Assembly (NCBI RefSeq): GCF_000204055.1
Contig: NW_006768770.1
Span: forward strand, 198,534-262,533
Direction: 5' to 3'
Length of the DNA: 64,000 bases
Source: Melampsora larici-populina 98AG31
Lineage: Eukaryota; Basidiomycota; Pucciniomycetes; Pucciniales; Melampsoraceae
Shown here piece after piece: positions 47,237-58,426 of this stretch (its first letter is position 1; every line of letters starts with the position of its first letter). Position numbers and translations under genes: made by a program. The notes beneath the pieces were generated by a model. It made no database searches and had not been told where the DNA came from. It saw nothing but the letters and a program-made list of their open reading frames with translations.

Positions 47237-47757
47237 GTTTCTTGAAAAAACATTAGTTCTTTTCCCTCAGAGTATTGTTTTTCTTGCCTTGATGACACTG
47301 GATGTCAACGTGTTTGACACACTGTCCTTTTTTTATCACTCATTCATATATGTTGTTGGAATTCAATTTGTAATTCTGGTCCTTTCCACAATTTGTGCGT
47401 GCATATTTAATGTTAACAAGTCATTCTGGAAATGTCATGAAGATTGAAATTGAAAGATAAATATATATGTACAAACCCGCACGACCTCAAATGAGTTGAA
47501 TTAGTTGTGCTTCTGTGGGATTATGATGTAGAAGTTTATGATGTATGTGAAAAAAAAGTCAAGCATTGTTTCGAGACACAGATAAGCTTACAAGATGATA
47601 CTGTGATTCAAGATATGACTTATGTTCCATAAAAAGATAGTACTTTGAAATCTCATTTTTTCTTTCTAATCCCTAGATCAGTTCAGAAAATGATTTGAGT
47701 TTTCTAAATGCAAAGACTTTTGTAAACTCCATGGTATATTAGTCATATAGCGTAGTG
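47237..47757. repeat. Right subterminal region and terminal inverted repeat of the CACTA element
   Basis: Non-coding AT-rich subterminal DNA ending in the inverted repeat at 47674-47757 (last bases ...CATATAGCGTAGTG). Confidence 0.9.
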
Positions 47758-47760
47758 TAT

Positions 47761-48055
47761 GGATATCTTCTCAATATCCTTTTCCAATCTTGTTTCCTTA
47801 TTTGTTTGCCGCTTTCGGCCCTATCTTGTGCGTTCTCATCTTGTAGCCTAGAATGTGATTTCACTACGAAAGTCTCGCCCATAAAAGGCGGACCTTTCTT
47901 CGTTGCAATTCAATCCCCAGCTTGCTCTCTGCTGATTCACCGCACAGTACCTTTTGCCTAAACCTTTCCTTATAATCCTCGAATCCCCTATTCTCACATT
48001 ATAAGCCTTTACCCGAATTAGACTCTTGGTACTTCTGAAACCTAGTAGATTCACA
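47761..48055 (+). repeat. 5' LTR, second part
   Basis: Last 295 bases of the 5' LTR, nearly identical to 53870-54164. It contains a short repeat-like CGCCCATAAAAGGCGG segment that could be the LTR's TATA region, and ends GATTCACA. Confidence 0.93.
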
Positions 48056-48473
48056 GAAATATTTCTGCGATTTTTTTCGTAGCATCCGTTTATCTTTTAT
48101 CGTTATCTTTCCTTGCCTGATCAGCAGGAACCGTTGAAAGCTTATAGAAGCTTAGAATCAGAACCCTATCTTTCCGAAGGATCTGTTGGAACCGTTCTTT
48201 CCAAAGATCGTTTATTGTCAATTTTTTTCGTTTCCGTTGGAGTCATTCTCCAAGGACTATATCACTATATCTCTTACACTCTGAATTTAGTGTAAGCCGT
48301 TTTCGAAGACTATCTCTCTATTTTATATATATTTACAATCAAGTTCACTATACTGACACAGCTTTGCAAACCGTGTTGGGATAAGTATAGTCCGGAAGAA
48401 CTTGCCGAAAATCTTTTTGCAAAGAGTCTCCCCATAAATTCAACACACTAGAGATCAGTCGAATATATCAGTG

Positions 48474-51400
48474 ATGGACCCCGCAACCGCCACTTTAATT
48501 GCTCAACTTCAAGAAGAAGTCAACCAGTTATCCCTCAACGCGTCTAATCAGCAAAATCAACAACCTTCCCAGACTCACACGGAACGTGTCGAAACCATCC
48601 GTGTAGATTTACCAACCTTCAATGGTAAGAACGATCCTGAAATATGGCTAACTAAAGTGGAAGCCATGCTTACCTCGCGAAAATATCCTCTAGAACGTTG
48701 GACCAACACCATTGTTGGCTGCATGAAAGAAGAGGCCGAAACCAGGTGGTATAACTTAGCCAAGGAATACGGCTATGAAGGCATGAGTTGGGAATTGTTT
48801 AAAAGTAAGCTGTTAGAACATTATAACTACTCTTTTAAACAACTGGAAGCCCGCCAAGCCATTGATAATCTCAAATTTCGAACCGCAGAGGAATACATTG
48901 AAAAGTTTAAATGGCTCAGTTTCAAGATTCCTAAAGAAAAACTTACGGACTGGGAAACTCAGTACCTATTTATAAGGAACTTACCTCATGATCTCCAGAG
49001 GCGAGTACTTTCTGAGAAAGGTGAGACCTTGGACGCCTTAGCTAAATCTCTCCGTGAAAATGAGAGGCTATCACGTTCTGTGTTCTCTAACAAGTCTCAT
49101 TCTTCCCCATTCCCATCTGATTCCCGTTGGCGAACCAACTCGAATTTCCGTAACCGTCAACCTAATCATTCTCACAACAATTTTCGAAATTCCTCAGCGA
49201 CTCCCATGGATCTAGACGTTGCCGGGGTGAGTAAATCAAGATGTTATAATTGTAATAAGACCGGAAATTTCTCTAAAGAATGTCGCGCTCCAAGGAAGAC
49301 AACTAATCAACCTAATTCTAACCATCGCACCCAGAATAAATTCTCATTTAACTTAATGGAAGACTCCGATAGAATTGAAGATTCCGAAGAAGGAACCATA
49401 GAAGTTGATCTACATTATCAAGAGGAACAAATGATACTAGACTTACATTATCTCGAGGAAGACAACATACCCGACCGACTTTTAGAATTAGTCTTCAATA
49501 CACCTGACAAAAGAACCCCAATAGAAAGACTCAAAGATAATCTTGAAATAGAAGAAGACGTCACTCACCTTCATCCTGAAGCAATTGAATTCACTCCCGG
49601 ACTCAAGGACCACTACGTCCGGAAAGACGTGAACTACGCTCGAGGGTTCCTGGACCAAGACGAGATGAACGCCGTCAAGAAACTCTGGTGTGAAACTATG
49701 TCTGACAGAGACAGCGATCTCGAACACTTCCTGCACGAGATCGAAGACGTCTACTCGAACCCTGTCTCCTCTCACTACGAGACGGATATAGCTGCTTACT
49801 CAAATCAAAATGAAAGTATTGATAGTCAAATCACCTCCAGAACACCCAAAAAAGATGCTTCCCGCAGTTCTTTGGTTCTCCCTCCTTCTCTATGGAACGG
49901 AAAAGAACAAACTTATATTCAAGAGAATTACCAGCTCAATGTGGATGAACTGCTAGAAATCTTTGCCGGGTACGGCGACGAAGAAGCCAACTCAGAGCGT
50001 ATTATTATAGATCTCACTAAGGAAGGAGAAGAGCCTCAACCATTGTTCGTAAAAGAAGTTGAAGATTTTATAGAAGAAGCTCCTAATTCCAGCCAAGTAA
50101 CCTTAGTTGATGCACCAGAAGACATCAAGGAAATCAGCATTGAAGAATGGAGGAAATCAGTCAGCAACGGTAAAAGAAAATACAAACCTGATAGTTTACC
50201 TCCACAAGAATCAAGTCCTCAAAAGAAATTCCCTCGTTGTGATACCCCGTATCCTTATCTTCCATCGAATTCAACCTTACCATTCAACTATCTCAAATTG
50301 AACCTCTCCGAAGGAGAAACGCAACTACCAAGGTTTGAATTCTTAGCTGGTGGTCTTCGCGCCACCACGATTATTGACACTGGCGCCGGTACCATCTATA
50401 TTAGCAGAAAATTCGCCAGGACTGCATGTCTTCAAGGAAGAATGAAAGTCGAAATCTGCCCACCTCGACAAGTCAAAGTAGCTAATGGTCAAACTACGAT
50501 CATCCGACACAAGGCTAAGTTTAGCCTCCAATGGGGTCAAGACTACCTCCAACACTGCGAAGCTCTCATCACCGATCTACCTGGATTCGACCTTGTTCTC
50601 GGTCTACCATGGTTAAGAAAAAACGAAGTTGTTCCCGATTACAAAACTCTTGGATGGAATTTCAGATATCATCATAAAGACATCAAGATCTTACCTCAAA
50701 ACCATCCTGAAGGGAGACAACAGACATTATTCATACTGGAGGCAGAAGGAAGATCCTCAGAATCAATTAGAATGGAAGCAATAGCACAAAAGTTTGTTCC
50801 AAACTGCTTCAAAGAATCAATATCAACCAACACCAAACGAAAGTGGTCACACGTAATCGACACTGGTGACGCCAAGCCAGTAAAAGTTCATGGCAGACCT
50901 TATACGCCACCAGAACACCTTTTAATTGATAAGTTTGTGAAAGAAGGACTCGAAGAAGGTATTATTCGTCCTTCTAACTCTCCCTGGTCTGCTCCAATTA
51001 TTCTTGTGAAGAAAGCTAATGGAGAGACTCGTGTTTGTGTAGATTTCAGATCTCTCAACGTGTTGACAAGAAAGAACTCGTATCCACTCCCTAGAATTGA
51101 TGAAGCGTATCAATTCCTCAAAGGCACAATTTGGTTCACATGCATAGATTTAAAAAGTGGGTTTTGGCAAGTTTCAATGGACCCATCTTCAATTGAAAAA
51201 ACAGCCTTTGGGACCAAGAAAGGTTCATACGAATTCTTGGTCATGCCGTTTGGGCTGTGCAATGCGCCAGCAACCTTCCAATCTATGATGAATGATATAC
51301 TGAGACCTGTTTTGGATAAATGCGCTTTGGTTTATCTAGACGATGTAGTGATCTACTCATCATTTTTCGAACAACACATCAAGGATGTAACAAAAGTTTT

Positions 51401-53567
51401 ACAACTTTTAGATGGTGCGAACCTTGTCTTATCACCAAAGAAGTGCAAATGGGCACATACTGATTTAATTTTTTTAGGACACAAAGTCAATGGTCAAGGT
51501 ATTCAAGTTGACGATGAAAAAATCAAGAAGATACAAGAATGGCCTACTCCTACGAACATTACTGAAGTTCGCGGATTCCTTAATTTATCAACTTACTACA
51601 AGCGTTTTATCAAAGATTTTTCAAAAATTGCAACCCCACTGCATGCCTTGACGGAAGGCTCCCCAAAGAAGCGGGCTGCAATTTTGTGGGGGAAGGAGCA
51701 TGATGCTGCCTTCAAATCCCTCAAGCATCATCTTGCCAACACCGCCCTCCTATCCCATCCAATTCCATTTAGACCTTTCGTTATTGATACTGACGCCTCT
51801 GGTTTCAACATTGGCGCCGTCTTGAAGCAAGATCCAAATTCAGAACTTATCAACTCCTCCTTCTCACTTGTCGAATACAACAAGAAAGTCAAGAACTCAA
51901 CTCTTAGGCCCATTGCCTATGGATCTCGAAAGCTCTCAAAGACAGAGCAGAACTACTCAGCGCAGGAACGCGAACTCCTGGCTATTGTACATGCCTTGAA
52001 GAAATTCCGAGGATTCATCGAAGGATCCCCTATCCTTGTACGGACTGATCACGAGTCCCTCAAGCATTTCAAGACTCAATGCCACGTCAATCGAAGACTC
52101 GCAAGATTCGTGGACGAGATAGAATTCTTCAATGTCCTAATCATTTATCGGCCTGGCTCTCAACAACTCGCCGCCGATGCTCTCTCTAGGCGCCCTAACA
52201 CTGAAGCAGATGATGATCCACCTGAAACTGCCGCCCCCTTATTCGTCACCAAACAAGAAACTTTGGACAGTTTTGATACTATCACCAAATACCGTGAACA
52301 ACTCCTTAGAGGCGTCGACCCCTCTCTCGTAGGATCTGGAAGATTCTCTATTCAAGATAACACCTTGATGATCCAGAACTTGGACAACAAAGAAAAACTC
52401 CCAGTTCCTAGCAACCGCCGCGAAGCCGAAGATATCATCAACGGCATTCACATTGATTTAGGACACCGAAGTGTCAAAGACACTCTAGACGCAGTCCAGA
52501 AAAGACTTTGGTGCCCTGATATGACCAAAGTTGTAGAAGGTGTCATCAAAGTCTGCAACCCTTGCCAACTTTCCACACCTCCAACCTCAAAACAAACCAC
52601 CAGTCTCCGAGTCATAGAGCGTGGTGGACCCTTCAAGAAATGGGGAATGGACTTTGTAGGTCCTCTCCCTCGAACCGCAAATGGTCACCAATATCTGGTC
52701 ACCGCCATTGATTATGGCACAGCTTGGGCTTGTGCGATCCCGCTCAAGAAGCAGTCTGCTAAAGCTGCTATCCAAATGGTAAAGAGTCTCATCTTGCAAT
52801 TTGGACTTCCTGAGGAAATAACCACTGACAATGGCCCTGAATTCGACTCCTACGAATTCATTAACTTCTTAAAGGCCAACCTCATCCAACACAACAGAAC
52901 CAGCCCTTATCACCCCCAATCCAATGGACTTGTCGAAAGATTCCATCAAACTTTAATCTCATCAGTTCAAAAACTTGTCTCGCCCGACTCTCAAAACCTC
53001 TGGGATGAAGTTCTCGAACAAGCTCTCTTTGGCTACCGTGTATCCAAGAATTCGACTTTAGGAAAATCCCCCTATTTCCTAGTTCATGGTATAGAACCAC
53101 GCCTACCTCACAACCCTCGCTTCTTTGGCCCAGTACCTCCTATCTCAACTCAAGAAGCTGAATTAATTTACCGCAAACGTAAGTTGGATTCAAAAGAGCT
53201 CAACATAGCGCGACAAGAAGCTATCAACACTTCCAATGAGAAAGCTCAAAGACGTGCCGCTCAATCTGAAGAGACTTATGTTGAACAAAACTTCAAAGAA
53301 GGCGATCTTGTCCTGAGAAGATTTGAAGACCGCCCAACCAAACTTCACCCTCGATGGGACGGACCCTTTGTCATCCAAGACATCCATCCAAATGGAAGTT
53401 GTGCACTCATGACTTCTGGAGGACACTCTCTTAGGTTCCCAACCAACCAAGACCGCTTAAAACATTATAAAGGTGATCCCAATAACTTTTTCTACGCGTC
53501 CGCCGATGTTAAAAGACGCGACAAATGGGCTCTGCAACGCAGAGGAATGTTAAGCTATAACAATTGA
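48474..53567 (+). CDS. Gypsy gag-pol polyprotein, 1,697 residues, uninterrupted
   Basis: Encodes the structural and enzymatic proteins of the retrotransposon. Order: gag (about 1-230, with ETRWYNLAKEYGYEG), a CCHC-like knuckle near 257, a long acidic linker to about 600, protease (IIDTGAGTIY, near 633), reverse transcriptase (YPLPRIDEAYQFLKG; catalytic VYLDDVVIYS near 953), RNase H (VIDTDASGFNIGAVL and TDHESLKHF), integrase with an HHCC-type finger and catalytic core (KWGMDFVGPL, TTDNGPEFD, PYHPQSNGLVERFHQ), and a C-terminal LHPRWDGPFVIQDI segment. No chromodomain is evident. The zinc knuckle reads CYNCNKTGNFSKEC: Asn stands where His is expected. The start at 48474 is the first ATG; a longer frame opens with GTG. 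The frame has no stop or shift, so the copy could be active. Confidence 0.96.
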   Translation: MDPATATLIAQLQEEVNQLSLNASNQQNQQPSQTHTERVETIRVDLPTFNGKNDPEIWLTKVEAMLTSRKYPLERWTNTIVGCMKEEAETRWYNLAKEYGYEGMSWELFKSKLLEHYNYSFKQLEARQAIDNLKFRTAEEYIEKFKWLSFKIPKEKLTDWETQYLFIRNLPHDLQRRVLSEKGETLDALAKSLRENERLSRSVFSNKSHSSPFPSDSRWRTNSNFRNRQPNHSHNNFRNSSATPMDLDVAGVSKSRCYNCNKTGNFSKECRAPRKTTNQPNSNHRTQNKFSFNLMEDSDRIEDSEEGTIEVDLHYQEEQMILDLHYLEEDNIPDRLLELVFNTPDKRTPIERLKDNLEIEEDVTHLHPEAIEFTPGLKDHYVRKDVNYARGFLDQDEMNAVKKLWCETMSDRDSDLEHFLHEIEDVYSNPVSSHYETDIAAYSNQNESIDSQITSRTPKKDASRSSLVLPPSLWNGKEQTYIQENYQLNVDELLEIFAGYGDEEANSERIIIDLTKEGEEPQPLFVKEVEDFIEEAPNSSQVTLVDAPEDIKEISIEEWRKSVSNGKRKYKPDSLPPQESSPQKKFPRCDTPYPYLPSNSTLPFNYLKLNLSEGETQLPRFEFLAGGLRATTIIDTGAGTIYISRKFARTACLQGRMKVEICPPRQVKVANGQTTIIRHKAKFSLQWGQDYLQHCEALITDLPGFDLVLGLPWLRKNEVVPDYKTLGWNFRYHHKDIKILPQNHPEGRQQTLFILEAEGRSSESIRMEAIAQKFVPNCFKESISTNTKRKWSHVIDTGDAKPVKVHGRPYTPPEHLLIDKFVKEGLEEGIIRPSNSPWSAPIILVKKANGETRVCVDFRSLNVLTRKNSYPLPRIDEAYQFLKGTIWFTCIDLKSGFWQVSMDPSSIEKTAFGTKKGSYEFLVMPFGLCNAPATFQSMMNDILRPVLDKCALVYLDDVVIYSSFFEQHIKDVTKVLQLLDGANLVLSPKKCKWAHTDLIFLGHKVNGQGIQVDDEKIKKIQEWPTPTNITEVRGFLNLSTYYKRFIKDFSKIATPLHALTEGSPKKRAAILWGKEHDAAFKSLKHHLANTALLSHPIPFRPFVIDTDASGFNIGAVLKQDPNSELINSSFSLVEYNKKVKNSTLRPIAYGSRKLSKTEQNYSAQERELLAIVHALKKFRGFIEGSPILVRTDHESLKHFKTQCHVNRRLARFVDEIEFFNVLIIYRPGSQQLAADALSRRPNTEADDDPPETAAPLFVTKQETLDSFDTITKYREQLLRGVDPSLVGSGRFSIQDNTLMIQNLDNKEKLPVPSNRREAEDIINGIHIDLGHRSVKDTLDAVQKRLWCPDMTKVVEGVIKVCNPCQLSTPPTSKQTTSLRVIERGGPFKKWGMDFVGPLPRTANGHQYLVTAIDYGTAWACAIPLKKQSAKAAIQMVKSLILQFGLPEEITTDNGPEFDSYEFINFLKANLIQHNRTSPYHPQSNGLVERFHQTLISSVQKLVSPDSQNLWDEVLEQALFGYRVSKNSTLGKSPYFLVHGIEPRLPHNPRFFGPVPPISTQEAELIYRKRKLDSKELNIARQEAINTSNEKAQRRAAQSEETYVEQNFKEGDLVLRRFEDRPTKLHPRWDGPFVIQDIHPNGSCALMTSGGHSLRFPTNQDRLKHYKGDPNNFFYASADVKRRDKWALQRRGMLSYNN

Positions 53568-53734
53568 AGAATTGTTCCCTTTTCTTTTTATATTTTTATT
53601 CCTTTTCTCTCAACTGTTTTCTTATAACTAACTTGTAGTAGTATAATGGATATGTTTCTATTTATTTTAATTACTGTCTTCCTTTATACTTGTTTTCTCT
53701 AAATATTTCTCTTCTCGAACACGGTGCTTCGAAC

Positions 53735-53748
53735 TGGAGGAGGGATGA
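53735..53748 (+). other. Polypurine tract of the Gypsy element
   Basis: GGAGGAGGGATGA lies directly against the first base of the 3' LTR, the usual place for priming of plus-strand DNA. Confidence 0.8.
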
Positions 53749-54164
53749 TGTGAAACCTCCGGATCCGTTCAACAAAGCCTCGCCGGATCCGGGTTTCTTG
53801 TAAGTGGTGAACCATCATAAGGTTCACGCGACGCGCCTGTTTACTTATTTCTTTCCTTATATATTATATGGATATCTTCTCGATATCCTTTTCCAATCTT
53901 GTTTCCTTATTTGTTCGCCGCTTTTGGCCCTATCTTGTGCGTTCTCATCTTGTAGCCTAGAATGCGATTTCACTACAAAAGTCTCGCCCATAAAAGGCGG
54001 ACCTTTCTTCGTTGCAATTCAATCCCCAGCTTGCTCTCTACTGATTCACCGCACAGTGCCTTTTGCCTAAACCTTTCCTTATAATCCTCGAATCCCCTAT
54101 TCTCACATTATAAGCCTTTACCCGAATTAGACTCTCGGTACTTCTGGGACCTAGTAGATTCACA
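53749..54164 (+). repeat. 3' LTR, 416 bp
   Basis: Intact copy of the LTR; it shows the empty CACTA target site (TATATTATATGGATATC) and was used to prove the insertion in the 5' LTR. Confidence 0.95.
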
Positions 54165-54290
54165 AGCTGTTGTGAGAACTAATGGTAAGATTTGGGGTCA
54201 TGTGTGTTTCCGAGATTTAACTAGGGTTTAATCTCTAGTCCAAAACTCATTTTTTTTGGTTTTGCAGGCCTAAACCTTTGATTCCGTCGA
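54165..54290. repeat. Second copy of the short repeat flanking the Gypsy element
   Basis: Begins AGCTGTTGTGAGAA at the base after the 3' LTR and matches 34626-34740. Confidence 0.75.
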
Positions 54291-54338
54291 ACTGACATCT
54301 TCATAGGCTGACACCTGCTGTCTTCCAACGCTTCCATG

Positions 54339-55197
54339 CATATCACGCTCACACCCGGTGCCCTGATGCCACGTGGTGCCACGGCTTTGGGTGGGGCAGG
54401 GCCTAGGGCTTGCCCCATGCCCTGGCCCAAGCCCTAGTGACCTCTAGGGCACCTCAGGGCTATCAATCCTATTCCTATCAATCAAAAATGGGCTCTCGTG
54501 TTCATACAAAAAACCTCGTAACTTGTCAGACATGTCCACAAGACATTCTTATATGGATATTAGCTGATGTTCAATACCATACAATCACCTGCATAGAACA
54601 AAACAAATGTCTTAAAAAGATTACAATCATTCTAAAGTTAGGATCTTAAATTTGATTTAATTTGAGTTAATTTATTGACTGATTGAATCAATTAATTTTG
54701 ATTCAAGAGCTGAATCCAGACCAATAATTTGAACTCCACTATGAAATGAGTTTGAAGTGTTAATTGTATTATTACTGATTGATGAGGTTGTATAATGAGT
54801 CAATAGTGGGGATGCAAAGTTAATCATGTTTGATAATGGGTTTTGAGTTGATTTGCTTTGATTTATATGTCTTTTTTTGATTTCTGTCACTTGAAATGAT
54901 AAGGGTCAACTTGCCAGTTGAACTTGAAGTGATGGATGAATTCAATTCAATTTGAAATTGAAGTTGAACCCTTTAAATCAATGGTCCGTTTGACAATCTT
55001 TTTGAATAAAAGCTCTTTTAGGCTTTATTGACAAAATTTTGTAATTATGTACCTGAGGACCTCTATTGAGGCTAGGGAGCCCTGCTAAAGCCCCTGTTCA
55101 CCAGGGCTCTGCTAGGGCAGGGCACACCGGGCGTAAGGCCATGGCCCCAGCCATGCCCTAAGCCCCGAAAAACACGCCGGGTGTGAGCGTGATTTGC
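54339..55197. mobile_element. 859-bp foldback element with GC-rich arms
   Basis: Ends GCATATCACGCTCACACCCG and, read outward from the right, GCAAATCACGCTCACACCCG. Next to the ends are GC-rich clusters of GCCCTAG / CTAGGGC words in both orientations (54355-54455 and 55065-55170); the middle is AT-rich. The arms stand out strongly from the AT-rich surroundings. No coding capacity is seen and no exact flanking duplication was fixed. Confidence 0.75.
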
Positions 55198-55824
55198 ACC
55201 ACCGTATTTATGACCAGAGGTCTATCAATCTTAATACACGACAGATTCTGTGACAATTGTCATTAACAATTGTTTGAACCTCTTTTGCAAGCTTCAAATT
55301 GTGACAAAATGAATTATAACCTTGTTCTGATCCTTTCAATTTTATGACAAGAGACAAAACAACAAGACTGAAGACAACAGACAAAGTATATGTTCAAACA
55401 GTAAAAGAAAGTAGAACAAGGTGGGTACCACAGGTCCCTTTTATCACTGTAAACATTATTCAACTTCCTCAAGTGGCAAGGGGAAAACAATCAGGAGTAT
55501 GTTTTTTCATAAAAGTATCCATCACTGCACACCTGAGCCATAACACCCACAGTACATATGTGCAGCAGGCTAAGTAAATATTTGTCTATCTTGTACATAA
55601 GGTCTCAGTGAGCTACTCATCTGAATAAATAGATCACATGTGGTACATCATGTAGATTTTTTGAAATTGACAAAATTGTCCCAAACTTCCACTACATATA
55701 TCTTCATAGCTACTCAGGCAATATTCTCAAAGCCATTTGTCAGTAACAGAAAGGGTGTTACATGAAGTTTGGTTGATGAGTTTTACACCAAAACTTTGAG
55801 TCAGTGTAGGTAGTCAATTTTTGC
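55198..55824. repeat. Dispersed repeat, uninterrupted copy
   Basis: 55515-55765 matches 23890-24290 in order without the 155-bp MITE found there. No gene is supported in the rest of the stretch. Confidence 0.6.
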
Positions 55825-56128
55825 CAGGGCTGTGACCTGGACCCGGCCCTGCCTGGCCGACTCTGCGCAACAACTTCCACAGAGATGACGGTACACACCC
55901 CGGGGCATCTAGATCCCGCTTGATGACAGCTGAATATGGCCCTGTGGGTGCTTCAGGCGGCTTGGGCCCCCAACCCGGCCGGGGCGCCGACCCTTTTTTT
56001 GCCAAGAAAACACCTTCACGCTATTCTCTTACTGGCCCTGAGCAGTTTTCAGAGGCCATTGGGCTCACTCAGGGCTAAATTTGGCCCCAGGGCCCGTCCT
56101 GAACTCACAGGGTTGGGTCACAGTCCTA
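55825..56128. mobile_element. 304-bp GC-rich MITE with CAGGGCTGTGACC ends
   Basis: The left end CAGGGCTGTGACC pairs with the right end TTAGGACTGTGACCC read outward. Flanking 8-mers ATTTTTGC and ATTGTTGG match at six of eight positions. hAT-like by its ends. The inside is rich in GGCCC / GGGCC words. Confidence 0.65.
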
Positions 56129-58426
56129 ATTGTTGGAATGCTTTTGTTGAGCTGAAAAAAGTTACAGCATGTATTACATATGATTCATGTATTCAGATGA
56201 GCAGAAAACTGAGCATACCTGTATGTACATGATAGCCACCCATTCACTCAGCCTACTGCACCTATGGGGCACATATGACCGCTTGTATCCTTTGTTTGAG
56301 TCTTTGCAGCCATTTCTCATTGTGTTGTCAAAAAGAAATGTTGCTATTTCATAGACCGTCAAACTCTCAAATTTTTCTGTCTTGGAAATACTGATCTTCA
56401 CTGGACAGTTGCAAGCATTCAGCCTTGATATACAGCAATCCTGTTCTTCAAACAACCCCATCAATATTAACTTCATCTTATATAAGGCTCAAAGTGATCA
56501 CCAATGTGTTCATACATCACTCTTCATGTTCAATTTTACATGATTTTTGATTCTCTTTTTCACAGCTCCAGCCTCCCATCACTGGAAGAAGGGTGCTGCA
56601 TTTTACAACCATTTTTTGTGGAAGCAAACATCAAACAACAAAGCTTGTGTTTCTTTAATTTGACAAGATATGAAGTGTGGGGAGGTACTGAAGGGCAGTC
56701 TCACCTCACAGACAGTGATTGAGAAGGTTGATATCACTTGTCATGTAAAAGAGAGAACACCAGCTGTTTTGGAGGGGCTTTTACATGTATGGTGTATGTA
56801 CTTAGCCCACTTTTTTCATGTCTTACTTACCCATACACTCACCACTCTGGTCCAAATTTCACAATCATAGAAGTAAAATGTTGGTGTTCAATTGAATCAA
56901 TCATTAAGTATGATCAGAAAGAGAACTTTACCTTTTGTTGAGATCACCAGCTCATGAATTGAATTGTGTGTGCTATACTCATATATAGAATCCTATCATG
57001 ACAGGTTAGTGTCTAGTCATAAGAACAGGATAGTGTCTAGTGACCATTATCTAACTAAGTGCATTATCAGATCCTATCACAGGTTAAATCATCAGAACTG
57101 TTATTTCAAAGCACCGGAACATTTTCATAAAACACAGAAAAAAGTCATGTATCATGGTGCATGATGTAGGGTTTCTTGCTAAATGGCTCAGATAACCAGA
57201 GAACCAAACAAAGCACTAAGACATATATTTTCAGATGTACCCAGAGTAGCCTCAATGGAACAATCTCAACAAGTCTGACTTCATGGTGGTTTGGTTCTCA
57301 ACACATTAATCAATCTGGGCTTTGTATAAAACTGCAATATGTGAACCCTTCAAATTTTGTCAATTTGAATTATGATCAACCAGAGGGCATGATGGACTGA
57401 GATCAAACATATCATCAGGTGTTGTGGAAAGCAATTCCTATGATTACATCTCAATCATGTATCATAATTTTAATATATCATGGAAGTGTGGGTCACGCGG
57501 GCAAAATAATCAGAACACTTCACATTATCATTGTTATGCATTTCTCTACATTTCATTATCAAGGAAATCAAATAGATACAAAAGTAAAACTCATACAGTG
57601 AATATACATACATATACGCATAAAATGACATGAGTGTATATATATAATCATAACAAATCAGACATAAAGGAAGGAATACACAGTGATATTAAAAAAAACA
57701 AATGAATTAGAAGAAGAATGAAATACATACCTTAGAAAAGGGGGTCAGAATCGAAAATTATCAACATTGATTGAATGCAGGAATGAAGAAAGAAAAAAGA
57801 ACACTTACATAATAAATCAAGCAAGACCAAACAATTGATCTACAAGAAAAGAAGCCAAGAATCGAAATTGGGAGTTATGCAGCTAAACACTAAGCAGATC
57901 AAGAAGGGAGAGTGGAGAAGGAGATTGATGATGTCAGTTTAAATGATAGAATAGAATGAGAATGAAACTTACACATATTGATTAAGAAGGCCTAAAATCG
58001 AATTTGATATCGATCAATCTTAAACAACCCATACTAACTTCAAAATTGAATCCTAGATTAAGAAAGAAACAATATAAGCTGTCAGTAATGTGTAAGAGAG
58101 TGGAGAAAGTAACAAAAGACTTATCAAGATCAAGATAAGAGCTCAAGATCGAAATTGCATTGAAGCTTGATTAAGATTGTAGTTGAAAAGGGAGGTGGAG
58201 ATCGAGATTAAGACAATGAAGATTGAGGTGGATAGAGGGCGTGATCTAGACTGATTGAAGTTGAAATTGAAATGAATGGTCAGAATCGAAAGAGAGATGA
58301 GATAGAAGTTGGTAGGAAGTAGTTTGAGGTGATCAGGGGATGAAGTCAAAATTCAAATTAATCGGACCAAGAGTAAATTAAATCTGAAAAGGTACAGAAG
58401 AAGGGAATCAAATTAAAAAGAACATT
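56129..58426. other. Intergenic AT-rich stretch, no gene supported
   Basis: Several short frames lack splice or family support. 57640-58380 is purine-rich on the plus strand with loosely repeated words such as ATCGAAATTG and AGAATCGAAA, perhaps an old tandem repeat. I see nothing else. Confidence 0.4.

Larger units (their letters stand above)
34907..47757. mobile_element. CACTA (CMC/EnSpm-type) DNA transposon carrying four genes, 12,851 bp
   Basis: The left end reads CACTACGCCATATGACTAAT and the right end is its complement with one change in the first 20 bases. The arms stay similar for about 80 bases (shared ACCATGGAGTTTACAAAAGT and TCAAATCATTTTCTGAACT words). A TAT word flanks both sides (34904-34906 and 47758-47760), and removing the element plus one TAT restores the LTR exactly as seen at the 3' end. 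CACTA termini and a 3-bp duplication define the superfamily. Genes: a TNP2-like transposase and a second gene on the minus strand, and two genes on the plus strand, arranged divergently around 40172-41115. Two of the genes contain an in-frame TGA. Confidence 0.95.
34786..54164 (+). mobile_element. Gypsy-type LTR retrotransposon, complete, split by a CACTA element
   Basis: 6,528 bp once the 12,851-bp inner element is discounted. LTRs of 416 bp start TGTGAAACC and end GATTCACA; the 5' LTR is 34786-34906 plus 47761-48055 and the 3' LTR is 53749-54164. They differ at roughly ten positions, which points to a fairly young insertion. A purine-rich tract (GGAGGAGGGATGA) precedes the 3' LTR. The inner region encodes one gag-pol frame. 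Flanking four-base words (AGCC on the left, AGCT on the right) nearly match and could be the target duplication if the site lay between two tandem copies of the 34626-34785 repeat. Confidence 0.93.

Noticed and set aside
34907..47757. A 12.8-kb inversion with breakpoints in the LTR
   Set aside because: The same end sequence is found inverted at both borders and starts with CACTA; an inversion would give two different border sequences, and flipping the segment back does not restore the LTR. A transposon with terminal inverted repeats and a TAT duplication explains all of it.
49488..53450. Minus-strand frames opposite the Gypsy polyprotein
   Set aside because: Mirror frames of a long conserved coding region; none has a recognisable domain.
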